Shown: positions 53,494 to 63,070 of the stretch, one piece after another | How the letters are laid out: every line of letters starts with the position of its first letter | How positions within the stretch are numbered: position 1 is the stretch's first letter | Translations under genes and position numbers: made by a program | NCBI GenBank assembly: GCA_951813625.1 | Contig: CATOTS010000034.1 | Location: forward strand, 1 to 64,000 | DNA length: 64,000 nucleotides | Source: an uncultured Caldilineaceae bacterium | GTDB lineage: Bacteria; Chloroflexota; Anaerolineae; Caldilineales; Caldilineaceae | Reading direction: 5' to 3' | The notes under the pieces: generated by a model | Told to the model about the DNA's origin: nothing | What the model saw: the letters and a program-made list of their open reading frames with translations, nothing else | The model's database searches: none

Positions 53494-55107
53494 TCAATCC
53501 CAATCGACAATCCAGTGCTGGCCTTCGCGCGCCAGCAGGTCGCTCGACTCCTCCGGCCCCCATGTGCCGGCAGGGTACTTCGGCAGTCGATACGGGCCGG
53601 AACCGTTTGCGGCCAGAGCCTCCTGCATTTGCCAGCCCTCCAGCACCTGCGTGATCCGCTGCCACGCGATCTCGACCTCATCTCGGCGCGTAAAGAGTGT
53701 CGAATCGCCCAGCACCACGTCCAACAAGAGCCGCTGATACGCGTCGGGCGGATCCCCAAAACTGTGACCGTAGGTAAATTCCAAATTGACCGGCGTCAGA
53801 TTGACCGACGGGCCCGGCCGCTTTGCCAGCGTCTTTAGCGTGATGCCTTCATCCGGCTGAATCCGCATCGTAAGAACATTGCGGCTCAGGCTTTCGCGGC
53901 TCATCGCCGGGTGCGGGCCCATGAATGGGACGCCGTCCAGCCCATCGGTCGAGTCGAACAGCAGATGCGGAGCCCTGCGGAAAGTAACTGAAATCTCAGT
54001 CGCCTTGTGCGGCAGCGCCTTGCCCGTTCGCAGGTAAAAGGGTACGCCTTGCCAGCGCCAGTTGTCGATCTCCACCCGCCAGGCGACATAGGTCTCCGTC
54101 GTCGAATCGGGGGCGACTCCCTCCTCATCCAGATAGGCGGGTACGGGGCGCGTCGCGGCAGTGCCGGCGCTGTACTGGGCCCTCACAACAAATTCGGGGA
54201 CCTCTTCCGGCTGCAAGGGCCGAATCGCCTGCAGCAGGTTCACTTTCTGGTCGCGCACTGCCTTGGCATCAAACGCGATCGGCGGCTCCATTGCGGTCAG
54301 CGCGACGAGTTGCAGCAGATGATTCTGCACCATATCCCGCAGGGCGCCCGACTTCTCGTAATAGCCGCCCCTGCCCTCTACGCCGATGCTCTCTGCAACC
54401 GTGATCTGCACGTTGTCGACGTAGTTCCGGTTCCAAATCGGCTCGAAGATCCCGTTGGCAAAGCGGAATACGAGAACATTCTGCACTGTTTCCTTGCCCA
54501 AATAGTGATCGATGCGGTAGACCTGGTCCTCGTCGAAGACCGAAAGTACATGGTCGTTCAGCTTGTGGGCGCTCGCCAGATCGCTACCAAACGGCTTCTC
54601 AATCACAACGCGGGTCCACTCGCCTCCCAACTCATGCTCCACCAGACCGGCTGCCCCCAGATAGGAAATAATCGGTTCATAGACCGATGGCGGCGTGGAC
54701 AGATAGTAGAGTCGGTTGCCCCCAACGCCCCATTGCTCTTCCAGGGCGCCGATCTTTTCCCGCAATCGCTCGAAACCCTCGAACTCGTCATACCCGCCTG
54801 AAATGTAAAACAGACGCGGCGCAAACGCTTCCCATGCCCCGCTCTGAAACTCAACTTCCGAGTTCGTCACCATACTCGAACGAGCACGTGCGCGGAACTC
54901 GGCGTCGTCGAGCGAAGATCGGGCGTATCCCAGTATGACGAAGTTCGGGGGAAGGAGCCGCTGCTGCGCCAGCTTGTAGAGCGCTGGCAGCAGCTTGCGG
55001 TTGGCCAAGTCGCCTGAAGCCCCGAAAATCACCATCAAAGCCGGTGACGAAACCTGAAATTGCTCCTGAATGTCCAGCGCTTCTTCGAGAACGATTCCTT
55101 CGCTCAC
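53494..55107 (-). CDS. zwf: glucose-6-phosphate 1-dehydrogenase
   Basis: The 537-residue enzyme oxidises glucose 6-phosphate to 6-phosphogluconolactone and makes NADPH. The coenzyme site is VIFGASGDLANRKLLPALY, the active site is RIDHYLGKETVQNVL, and the C-terminal domain has the family ALRDMVQNHLLQLVAL. I chose the GTG at 55107 because AAGGA lies 9 nt upstream; an in-frame start 22 codons further up overlaps the ATPase gene. That gene's stop is 1 nt before this start, so the two are translationally coupled. Pentose-pathway partners (gnd, pgl) are absent here. Confidence 0.95.
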   Translation of the reverse strand: MSEGIVLEEALDIQEQFQVSSPALMVIFGASGDLANRKLLPALYKLAQQRLLPPNFVILGYARSSLDDAEFRARARSSMVTNSEVEFQSGAWEAFAPRLFYISGGYDEFEGFERLREKIGALEEQWGVGGNRLYYLSTPPSVYEPIISYLGAAGLVEHELGGEWTRVVIEKPFGSDLASAHKLNDHVLSVFDEDQVYRIDHYLGKETVQNVLVFRFANGIFEPIWNRNYVDNVQITVAESIGVEGRGGYYEKSGALRDMVQNHLLQLVALTAMEPPIAFDAKAVRDQKVNLLQAIRPLQPEEVPEFVVRAQYSAGTAATRPVPAYLDEEGVAPDSTTETYVAWRVEIDNWRWQGVPFYLRTGKALPHKATEISVTFRRAPHLLFDSTDGLDGVPFMGPHPAMSRESLSRNVLTMRIQPDEGITLKTLAKRPGPSVNLTPVNLEFTYGHSFGDPPDAYQRLLLDVVLGDSTLFTRRDEVEIAWQRITQVLEGWQMQEALAANGSGPYRLPKYPAGTWGPEESSDLLAREGQHWIVDWD

Positions 55108-55108
55108 T

Positions 55109-56236
55109 CTATATGTTCCTTTCGCGGGGAGAGCATAGACGCTTGGGAATGCCACACTCCGCCTCCCTGGCAAATGCGATCACCGGCGAGCGTACAGACA
55201 ACTGCATCGGCTGGTCCGGGACTAAGCCGCTCTGCGGACCGGAGCGTACGGTTACGTGCCTGCCCGTCGGCAATTGTATGGTAACCAGCTGGTCGTGGCC
55301 GAAGAAGAGCGTCCCTCGAACGCGAGACGCAGGCAGACCGGGCTGCGCCGCCTTCAGCTCGATGTTCTCCGGCCGCAGAAGAATGTCGACGGGCCCGTGA
55401 ACCGGCTGTCGCGCCGCGACGACGCCCAATTCGCATTCGATTGTCTCGCCTCTACCGACGCCTGGAAGGAAATTCGCTTCGCCAATGAATTCGGCCACGG
55501 CGCGGCTGGCAGGGTTGGCGTAGAGTTCGAGGGGCGGTGCCACCTGCTCCACTCTGCCATTCAACATGACCGCCACGCGGTCAACCAGGCTTAACGCCTC
55601 CTCCTGATCGTGGGTGACAAATATGGCGGTCGTATTGGCCGCATGCAGAATCTCCCGTACCTCCTCGCGAACGCGTGCCCGCAGGCCGGCGTCCAGGTTG
55701 CTGAACGGTTCGTCCAGCAAAATGAGAGCAGGATGGGGTGCCAGGGCCCTCGCCAGCGCGACCCGCTGCTGCTGTCCCCCACTCAATTCGTGCGGCATCC
55801 GCCCTTCCATGCCCGATAGCCCGGCCAGATCCACCACCTCGCGCGTGCGCGCGGCCCTTGCTTCTTCCGGAAGCCGGCGCAACCCGAACTGAATGTTGGC
55901 CAATACGTTGACATGGGGGAACAAGGCGTACTCTTGGAAAACCATCCCTACGCGCCGCAGCTGAGGTGGAAGATGGACCGACGTGCTGGCAACCACCCTC
56001 CCGTCGATCTCAACCAACCCCGAATCGGCCCGCTCGAAGCCGGCAATGAGGCGCAGCGTCGTCGTCTTGCCGCATCCCGAAGGACCCAGGAGCGCAATCA
56101 GTTCGCCACGGCTGACTTCCAGCGAGACTTCGTCGGCGGCCACGATTGGCGCCGCGGTGGCGCCAAAGTGCTTGGTTACGCCCTTCAGCCGCAGCCCAAC
56201 TTCGGATGCAGTTGTCTCAACTAGACCATGATTCAT
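55109..56236 (-). CDS. Fbp/Pot-type ABC transporter ATPase
   Basis: The 375-residue ATPase carries Walker A GPSGCGKTTT, Q-loop FQEYALFPH, signature LSGGQQQR, Walker B ILLDEPFSNLD and switch His VTHDQEEALSL. The C-terminal TOBE domain (about 285-350) places it with FbpC/PotA/ThiQ-like importers for iron(III), polyamines or thiamine. The upstream permease with fused halves favours iron or thiamine. An ATG at 56236 was taken as the start; a TTG eight codons upstream is possible. The gene ends 1 nt before zwf. Confidence 0.9.
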   Translation of the reverse strand: MNHGLVETTASEVGLRLKGVTKHFGATAAPIVAADEVSLEVSRGELIALLGPSGCGKTTTLRLIAGFERADSGLVEIDGRVVASTSVHLPPQLRRVGMVFQEYALFPHVNVLANIQFGLRRLPEEARAARTREVVDLAGLSGMEGRMPHELSGGQQQRVALARALAPHPALILLDEPFSNLDAGLRARVREEVREILHAANTTAIFVTHDQEEALSLVDRVAVMLNGRVEQVAPPLELYANPASRAVAEFIGEANFLPGVGRGETIECELGVVAARQPVHGPVDILLRPENIELKAAQPGLPASRVRGTLFFGHDQLVTIQLPTGRHVTVRSGPQSGLVPDQPMQLSVRSPVIAFAREAECGIPKRLCSPRERNI

Positions 56237-56264
56237 GACGCAGTCTGTAAGAGAAACCAACGAC

Positions 56265-57971
56265 TCAATCGCCGCCGACCAATTCCCTCTCCTCTTGCAT
56301 CAAAACGAGAAATACACCCAAAGCCGACATCGCCAGTAGCATGAGGGCCGGCGCGGCCGCCCGCGTAAAGAACGCCTCATCGGTCGCCGCCCAGATTTGC
56401 GTAGCCAGCGTTGAAAACCCGGTCGGACTTAGCAGGAGCGTCGCAGGCAACTCCTTCACCGTCGTCAGAAAAACAAGCGCCATCCCGGCCAGTACGCCCG
56501 GCCGCACAATTGGCGCCGTTATCCGCCAGATCACAGCGCGATTGCCCAGTCCCAGACTGCGACCCGCCTCCTCCAGGCGCGGATTCATCTGCAACAGACT
56601 GATCTGCATCGCACCCATCGCCTGTGGCAGAAACCGCACGACGTAGGCGAATACGAGCATCCACATCGTCTGGTAGATGCCTGGCGCGAAGTTGGCCCCG
56701 AAGAAGACCAGGCTGAGCGCTATCACTATACCAGGCAGCCCGTAGCCAATGTACACAGCGCGGGCGGCCAAGCCCATCAATCGCCCTTGTAGACGTACAG
56801 CTGCGTAGGCAACGACAAACCCCAGCACCGCGGTGACCAAGGCCGCCAGCGCGCCTGCCCGAAAGCTATTGGCCGTTGCAACCCATAGTGGGGCCAGGGT
56901 CTCGCCGGCCATCAGCCCTCGCAGCAGCCAATACGAGATTACCGCCGTCGGCATTACCAGCGCGGCCAAAACAACCGCGCCGCAATAGAGGAGGGCAGGC
57001 ACTTTCCATCCGGCCAGCTCTATGCGGCCGCGGCGACGCGCCGTGCCTGCCCCGATTCGATAGTGGCGCGGCCGTCCTCTGCCCCTGCTCTTCCGCTCCA
57101 ACAGCAAAAGTATAATGGTAAACACGACCAGCGCCAAGGAAAGCATCGACGCCAGATGACGGTCAAAACTGCTCAGATACTGAACAAATATTGCCCGCGT
57201 GAAGCTGTTGTAGCGCAACAACGATACCGCGCCAAAGTCGCTCAGCGTATATAAGGCAACCAGTAGCCCTCCGGCGGCAATTGCAGGCCGCAGGTTCGGA
57301 AGGGTTACACGCCAAAATGTCTCCCAACCGCTGCTCCCCAACGAACGGGCGGCCTCCTCTATCGACTTATCAAACCTTTGCAGCGCGGCGCGCACGCTCA
57401 TGTAAACGTACGGATAGGTGAAGAGCGTCAGAGTCCACAGCGCGCCCGTAAACCCATAGATTGAAGGCAGACGCTCCACACCGAACGGCGACAGAAGCTC
57501 CTGCAGCAGCCCGCGTGGACCGAACATCGCGATCAACGCGAAGCCTCCCACATAGCTCGGCACGACCAGCGGCATCATCGCCAGAACTGTCCAGACGCGC
57601 CGGCCAGGCAGGTCCGTTCGCTCGGTCAGCCATGCCAGCGGCAGCGCAACCGCCACCGAAAGCGTGGTGACGCCAAACACAAGTAGAAAACTGTTCCAGA
57701 GAATGCGGGCAGTGCGAACACGCGCAAGCAGATCGATCGCCTCTGCCAGGCCGGCGCCGCTCGCACGGTAGACCAGGTAGGCTATCGGCAACAGCATCGC
57801 GAGGGCGATCAGCAGCACAACCGCCCGGAAAAGTTGCCCGCTAATTTTGTGGACAGACCCGCGAATTGCCACTTCCGGGCTATGCATCGGCCCCGATTGA
57901 TAGGCTTTGCGCAAGACCTGATAGGCGATGCCGCGCCGCGGCGGCGCGGACGGCTCAGAATTCCTGCTCAT
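56265..57971 (-). CDS. iron(III)/thiamine-type ABC transporter permease, two fused halves
   Basis: The 568-residue protein has about 12 helices in two similar permease units, as in FbpB and ThiP. Each unit has the cytoplasmic loop that docks with the ATPase: SIEEAARSLGSSGWETFWRVTLPNLRPAI in the first and RLEEAGRSLGLGNRAVIWRITAPIVRPGV in the second. The N-terminal 45 residues are polar. It is adjacent to the upstream hypothetical gene (stop directly before the ATG) and 28 bp before the ATPase. No binding protein is encoded nearby, so the ligand cannot be named. Confidence 0.92.
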   Translation of the reverse strand: MSRNSEPSAPPRRGIAYQVLRKAYQSGPMHSPEVAIRGSVHKISGQLFRAVVLLIALAMLLPIAYLVYRASGAGLAEAIDLLARVRTARILWNSFLLVFGVTTLSVAVALPLAWLTERTDLPGRRVWTVLAMMPLVVPSYVGGFALIAMFGPRGLLQELLSPFGVERLPSIYGFTGALWTLTLFTYPYVYMSVRAALQRFDKSIEEAARSLGSSGWETFWRVTLPNLRPAIAAGGLLVALYTLSDFGAVSLLRYNSFTRAIFVQYLSSFDRHLASMLSLALVVFTIILLLLERKSRGRGRPRHYRIGAGTARRRGRIELAGWKVPALLYCGAVVLAALVMPTAVISYWLLRGLMAGETLAPLWVATANSFRAGALAALVTAVLGFVVAYAAVRLQGRLMGLAARAVYIGYGLPGIVIALSLVFFGANFAPGIYQTMWMLVFAYVVRFLPQAMGAMQISLLQMNPRLEEAGRSLGLGNRAVIWRITAPIVRPGVLAGMALVFLTTVKELPATLLLSPTGFSTLATQIWAATDEAFFTRAAAPALMLLAMSALGVFLVLMQEERELVGGD

Positions 57972-58478
57972 CTACTCGTCGTTCCCGTCCGCGCTCGAGG
58001 CATGTGCGAGCGCTGCCCACCCGAACCGCAGGCCGTATTGCCGCATCGTCGAAGGCCACGACAGCCAGACAAGACCGATGAGGGGTTGAAACAAGGGGAA
58101 ATAGCCGTAATCGGCCCCGAAATGCCGCCAGACAGTGCGCCCTATCACTTCGGGAAGCGCAAGACTGAGGCCCCCGACAACAAGAGTCAGCGCAGTCTCC
58201 AAACCCAGCGTACTGACTGAGAGCCACCAACCCCAGCGCTCGCGGCGGGCGAAGCCGATCGTAGCCGTCAGATAGCAGGCCGCGGCGGCCAAGCTGAGTC
58301 CCGGCGCCAAATGGTTTACAACACCCTCTTTTATCAGGAGTTGAAACAGGGCCCGCACGCCGGTAGAGAGCGCCAGGATGGGATAGGAAACGGCCAGAAT
58401 GTAGCCGAAGACCGTCACCATCTCGGCCGCGCCGGATTGTGGCCCATCTGCGCCAAAACCTTCGCCAGGTTCACCCAT
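57972..58478 (-). CDS. small membrane protein of unknown function
   Basis: The 168-residue protein has four predicted membrane helices (FGYILAVSYPILALSTGVRALF, LAAAACYLTATIGFA, LSVSTLGLETALTLVVGG and the last near PLIGLVWLSWP). The family is unknown to me. The ATG at 58478 was chosen; a TTG four codons upstream is an alternative. Its stop TAG is directly followed by the ATG of the permease, so it is the first gene of the ABC-zwf operon and may be part of that transporter. Confidence 0.7.
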   Translation of the reverse strand: MGEPGEGFGADGPQSGAAEMVTVFGYILAVSYPILALSTGVRALFQLLIKEGVVNHLAPGLSLAAAACYLTATIGFARRERWGWWLSVSTLGLETALTLVVGGLSLALPEVIGRTVWRHFGADYGYFPLFQPLIGLVWLSWPSTMRQYGLRFGWAALAHASSADGNDE

Positions 58479-58888
58479 CCCTGCCGCCAAAAAAGAATCA
58501 ATTCAGCCCTGGGGCTGAGAGAGCCAGCCGAGAACGTACTCCAATCTCTTGAACTTTATCCCTAGTCCCCTGCAGTTCGCACCAGACCGTCGCCTTGCCG
58601 CTCGCCGCCGACCTTCTTCTTGCCGCCAAATTCCGTAGAGCCAAGCTTTGCGCCTGCCGGCCAACAGAGATTCAGGCCGCGAGAGCATGACCAACGGTAT
58701 CTGGCCGGCGACTTCCGAAGTTACAAGCCTTGTGCCTGACCATTTGCCTGCCAACAGCTGGACACTCCAAGAAGTGGAAGGCCGGCTGATTCAACCAGCA
58801 AATGCCCACAATCTCACCGGCAGAAATTAAAGAGTATCCGGGCAAGCAATCCGATTGCAACTTGATGTATTGCTTACACGGGGAGTTC
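58479..58888. other. intergenic region
   Basis: The 410-bp gap between the membrane-protein operon and the thrH-like gene shows only unmatched short frames. It must contain the promoter of the minus-strand operon that starts at 58478, but I could not place it. Confidence 0.4.
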
Positions 58889-59512
58889 TCATCCTGCCGC
58901 CAGCCACTGTTGGATGAAGGTTCTGGCTTCGTCGTAATTGCGGACGACTGGCAGGCCGGGATAGTCGTCAACAACATTCTTCGGAGGATCAAACAGCACA
59001 CCCAGATCGGCCCGCTGCAGCATTGCGATATCGTTGTATGAGTCGCCCAGCGCCAGTGTATGAAACTGAAGCTCGCCAAATGCCTTCACCGCGCGGCGCT
59101 TCGATTCATCGAGGCGCAATCGATAGCCGGTAATCGTCCCTTCATCATCGACCTCGAGCGAATGACAGAATAGGGTCGGGTAACCGAGCTTCGCCATCAA
59201 CGGCTTCGCGAACTCGTAAAAAGTATCGGATAAGATTACAAATTGCGTCTGCTCGCGAATCCAGCCCGCAAACTCCTCTGCCCCCGGCAGCGGTGAAATC
59301 CCCGCAATGACCTCCTGTATGTCCTGCAAACGCAACTTGCGGTCACGCAGAATCTTGATTCGCATCTGCATCAGCTGGTCATAGTCGGGGACGTCCCGCG
59401 TCGTCAGCCGCAACTGCTCGATGCCGGTCTTCTCGGCAAACGCGATCCAAATCTCCGGGACGAGCACGCCTTCCAGATCGCTGGCAATGAGCCTGGGTCT
59501 CGGATCAGCCAA
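58889..59512 (-). CDS. thrH: ThrH-like phosphoserine phosphatase/homoserine phosphotransferase
   Basis: The 207-residue HAD-family protein matches ThrH: ASDLEGVLVPEIWIAFAEKTGIEQLRLTTRDVPDYDQLM, where DLEGV replaces the usual DxDxT start, then FVILSDTFYEFAKPLMAKLGYP (motif II) and ALGDSYNDIAMLQRADLGVLF (motif IV). ThrH dephosphorylates phosphoserine and can move the phosphate to homoserine. The TTG at 59512 has GAGGAG 6 nt upstream; a TTG at 59530, overlapping the upstream stop, is also possible. It shares an operon with a histidine phosphatase. Confidence 0.88.
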   Translation of the reverse strand: MADPRPRLIASDLEGVLVPEIWIAFAEKTGIEQLRLTTRDVPDYDQLMQMRIKILRDRKLRLQDIQEVIAGISPLPGAEEFAGWIREQTQFVILSDTFYEFAKPLMAKLGYPTLFCHSLEVDDEGTITGYRLRLDESKRRAVKAFGELQFHTLALGDSYNDIAMLQRADLGVLFDPPKNVVDDYPGLPVVRNYDEARTFIQQWLAAG

Positions 59513-59526
59513 ACCATTCTCCTCTC

Positions 59527-60249
59527 TCAATAGGTCAGATCTTCCTCAGAAAGATGGTCCGTCCTGTTCACGTACCGAATGAAGGCCACGCTGTTTCTGT
59601 CGCTCCAGGGCAAGAAATCGACCCGGGTTGCGCCGGTGTTATGATGATTGAAATAGAACTCGTCGCCGGGAAGGCGGCCAACTATCGCCTTGAGCAGACT
59701 GTCCATGAATGTACCATGGCTGATGGCGACAATCGTGTCATCCGCCGCCAGTTCCGCTGCCATCCGGTGAAGCTCCTCCAGGACCCGCGCCGCCCGCGCA
59801 TGGCACCCCGCGCGGTCCTCCTCGCCGCCAAACCACCATCCCTCTTCGCCAATGCCGTCCACCCGGTAGCCCGGGAAGTTCGCCAACATCTCCGTTCGAC
59901 TCAGGCCGGGAAACCCGACTGCCTCGGCGTCCATGCCCGCGCGCTGGAAAATGCCTCCGTGCTCGTGCAAATCCACCCAGACCGAGGGCGCGCCGCCCAG
60001 AGACGCGGCCACCGGCTGCATCGTCTGCAACGTTCGCAGCATCGGGCTGCAGTAGAGGCGGTGAACCGGCAGGCTGCCGATGAATGTTCCCAATTGCTCT
60101 GCCTGTCTTTCGCCCGCCGCGGTCAATGGCGGCTCCGACACGCGCAGCTTCATGTACTCATCATAGGGGAGGGTCCCGCTTCGCTCCTTCAGTTCTTCGT
60201 CGAGCAGATTGTTGCTCGACTGACCGTGACGAATCAAGTATAGGATCAT
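59527..60249 (-). CDS. histidine phosphatase family protein
   Basis: The 240-residue phosphoglycerate-mutase-like enzyme has the phospho-His motif LIRHGQSSNN, the conserved CSPMLRTLQTMQP, the acid LHEHGG and the second catalytic His in VAISHGTFMDSLL. An insert of about 40 residues (FPGLSRTEMLANFPGYRVDG and around) follows the core. The substrate is unknown; the neighbouring thrH suggests a phosphorylated small metabolite. The ATG is clear, and it is the first gene of the pair. Confidence 0.9.
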   Translation of the reverse strand: MILYLIRHGQSSNNLLDEELKERSGTLPYDEYMKLRVSEPPLTAAGERQAEQLGTFIGSLPVHRLYCSPMLRTLQTMQPVAASLGGAPSVWVDLHEHGGIFQRAGMDAEAVGFPGLSRTEMLANFPGYRVDGIGEEGWWFGGEEDRAGCHARAARVLEELHRMAAELAADDTIVAISHGTFMDSLLKAIVGRLPGDEFYFNHHNTGATRVDFLPWSDRNSVAFIRYVNRTDHLSEEDLTY

Positions 60250-61050
60250 CGGTTTGGCACTCTCTTGCCTGGCAAACTCAGCTCAAAGGCCTAGCAAAGG
60301 CCCTGATTTCCGACTGTGCAGACTACCTGAACACGGTCAAAATGGCAAGAAATATGGTTGGTGGAACGAGTGTCTTTGATCGACTGATACTGGCCATGGG
60401 CGAGCGCTTCAATTGCAGGGACGCGAGCGCACGGATACTCGACCTGGACCCGGGCAAGGACCACCTCAGAACTCCCTATGTCGCCCCAAAGGTCGGCGTC
60501 AGCGTCTGCGAGTCGTTGACCACAAGGCGCAGTTCACTTTGGGCGGGCGGAATGTCAAGCAAAGAAAGGCCCCGAGTCAGGGCAAACGCATCTAAATTTG
60601 AAGACCACATTCGCCGGGACTTTGAACAAAAGAATCCGAGTATGAGTGGGAATCGGTGTCTGTCTGCCAATTGATAACGAAAATCCGTCACAACAAAGGC
60701 TGTCAGTCGCCAAATTCAGTCGGCTTCTTATGCTGGGAGCCACCAGTTTTTTGTAAGCTCTGCTATGGATCCTTTTTGATACCATGACTTATGGCAAGAG
60801 TCTCATTCCGGGATTTCAGTCTCCTCGCCCTCACAGACTGCGTGAGAAAGCAGTTGGCTTCAATTGGGTGGTTTCCAATTCCAAGCAGTTACCCTTGTTT
60901 GAACGAGCGATTCGACGTTCTCAACCTGGCAGAACCATCCTGGTTCTCACGGACTTTGGGCGCAAATTTGCGTGTTTGCTGACCTGCCAAGGCGGTCGTC
61001 CGGATCCATTGTTTCTTGGGGCCGAAGTCCTCTCGTTTTTGGCGGGATAA

Positions 61051-61100
61051 GTCGACTCATGTCGACCAAGGTCGGCCAATGTAGCCCAATGTCGTCCAAT
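61051..61100. repeat. hairpin and 10-bp tandem repeat
   Basis: GTCGAC at 61051 and at 61061 can pair around TCAT. Right after it, units near TCGNCCAATG repeat three times with 10-bp spacing, then a run of eight T. Confidence 0.7.
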
Positions 61101-61466
61101 TTTTTTTCTTTGGGAGGGGGTGTCGGGCGCCGGCATCGGCGGTATTTCGGGCGTATTCCTGGCAGAACTTTGTGGTTTGAATTGCATGACATTTGAAGCG
61201 TTGCAGGAATTGTAGCGGGAATCCGGGGCAACTGTTTTTGGCGCCAATTGTGCCGGATCGGGTCGACTGTTTTGCATGTTGTTGACAGCTTAGCATGGTC
61301 GGAGCGCTCTTGCACTGGATTTCGCCTTATTTTGCCTTTTTGCGTCATGAACGGGCCGTTTTGGCGGTTCATTCCTGTGTGCTGCCGGGCTGGCGGCGGC
61401 TGTGTTCTATGTGATGTGAGGTCAGTCAAGGTTGTCAGGTGTCTCAAGCGATTGTTTTGTGCCTCC

Positions 61467-61516
61467 GAAGTCGGGTGAAGTCCGGTGAAGTCCGGTGAAG
61501 TCCGGTCAGGTCGGGT
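61467..61516. repeat. 10-bp tandem repeat
   Basis: The unit GAAGTCCGGT occurs five times in a row (first GAAGTCGGGT, last CAGGTCGGGT), with a period of exactly 10 bp, about one turn of the helix. Confidence 0.85.
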
Positions 61517-63012
61517 CGATCGAGTTTTTTCGAGCTCGATCCAGGCTGGGATCCCACGGTTGGATTGGCATGATAATGACAGCGTAGCACGGTTTCAATT
61601 CTCTTGCCCGGAATTGCGCGAAATTTGGTTGGGCGACGCCTACGATGTTGATTCTCATGTCATTGCCGGCGCATGTCGCGCCGGTCATGGTCCTACTATA
61701 GCTCGTTCCGCCGGCTCTTGCACGGGAACCCGGTTTCTCGGTCAATTCTTGTTACTCGTCCTTTGTTTCTCATCGAGGTCCTTCTTCGAACGATGGACTA
61801 TCAGAAGCGGGGCAGGCAGGATTCATGGGCGAACCGCCAGCACGGCCGTAGAGCAGAATCTCTGAGTTTCATTGGGGAAGCGGTTTCGTTGTTTGATCCC
61901 GAACCGAATGAGATTACGCCATCATTTCGATGCTTTGACCCAATTCAGGTTCAATTGCCCCGGGCTTCGAGTCGGCTTGACGGCACGCCAGTCCTCTTAG
62001 GCCGCATTCAGCCCAAGAGCATGGCAGGCGGCTCATTGTCCGGGGCACAGGTCTTCTCATCGTCAGTATTGCGTAGATGGAGCTAACTGCGGCAATCGGA
62101 TTCAACTCCAGCCGCCAGGCTGCTTCACTTCGAGTGGCTTCCCTTTTCGTATCACAAGCGCTGCCGATTCGCGGCGCACACTGAAACTCAAAGGCGCGAG
62201 ATGCTTGGCGGATCTCTTTCGCAGGTCGTTTGAAATGGCCGAGCGTACTCGCTTCCCTGGCAGAGCCAGGGGCCAGCCTTCGGCCTCATTCAACCCCGTG
62301 TGCATGCTGTTTGGCTAGTCCCTTTCCCCGCTTTCCGACTTACAGCATCCATTTGTAGAATTCGTATAGAAGTGCGCCACCACAAAGTGTACGAGCGCAC
62401 ATGGCTCCGGCCAATCTTCTCAGCTGGTATCAGCTTCACCCTTCCCCAAGCCTTCGGCGACGACAGTGCATGAGCCAAGACCATCAACTAGGACTTGGTC
62501 ATTCCAGGCGCTTCTATGCAGATCCTATCCGGCAGGGCATCCCGTATCTGCGGCGCAGCCGGTTTCTTCAAGGCCGCCAAGGCGGCCCAGCTCGTTTGGC
62601 GGGCATTCCGCCAAGGTCTTGCTATCGTTCGCCTTCCCGGTATCGCGGTATCTCTGTTATCCTCGACCTCCAATAGACAGCAGAAGTAAAGGCCGCAGGG
62701 CCTGCATTTTTATTCCCTATAATAGTTTTTATACAAAGTTACATTTGAAGTGGGAGAAGGTCCTCGCCTCGACAGCATGCATAACGCCAGGACGCCCGAA
62801 TAGCTCATCCACTCTTGCCTTCAGAGTTCCTCGCGTGAACTTTATCTTAGATTCGGAGTAACTACTAAGCCACATACAGCAACGGTATCGACCGGTCTTC
62901 CATCCCCGCCGCCATTCAGATTCTCTGATTGCGAATTCGGTTGGCCGCCACCACGTTGGATAAGCCGCACTGCAGGAATGAGGGCGTACTGTCGGTGAGC
63001 GCTGGTTTTGGA

Positions 63013-63070
63013 GGGGGGCGTTGCGGGGGGAGTCCCCCCGCACAAGGGAGGGCCGAAGGCCCGACCGTCC
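63013..63070. repeat. isolated copy of the repeat core from 12 kb
   Basis: It shares the stretch from GGGGGGCGTTGC through the palindrome GGGGGGAGTCCCCCC (63025-63039), GCACAAGGGAGGGCCG and CCGACCGTCC with the four copies near 12.1-12.7 kb, in the same orientation, but without the rest of the repeat unit. Confidence 0.9.

Larger units (their letters stand above)
60250..63012. other. 2.8-kb region without convincing genes
   Basis: Composition is lower in GC and short frames on both strands show no family match, repeated codon pattern or ribosome site. The region holds two 10-bp tandem repeats (61051-61100 and 61467-61516). A short AGGCC/GGCCT hairpin near 62690 is followed by T-rich DNA and may be a terminator, but no gene ends before it. 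The region may be gene decay or a non-coding spacer. Confidence 0.55.
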
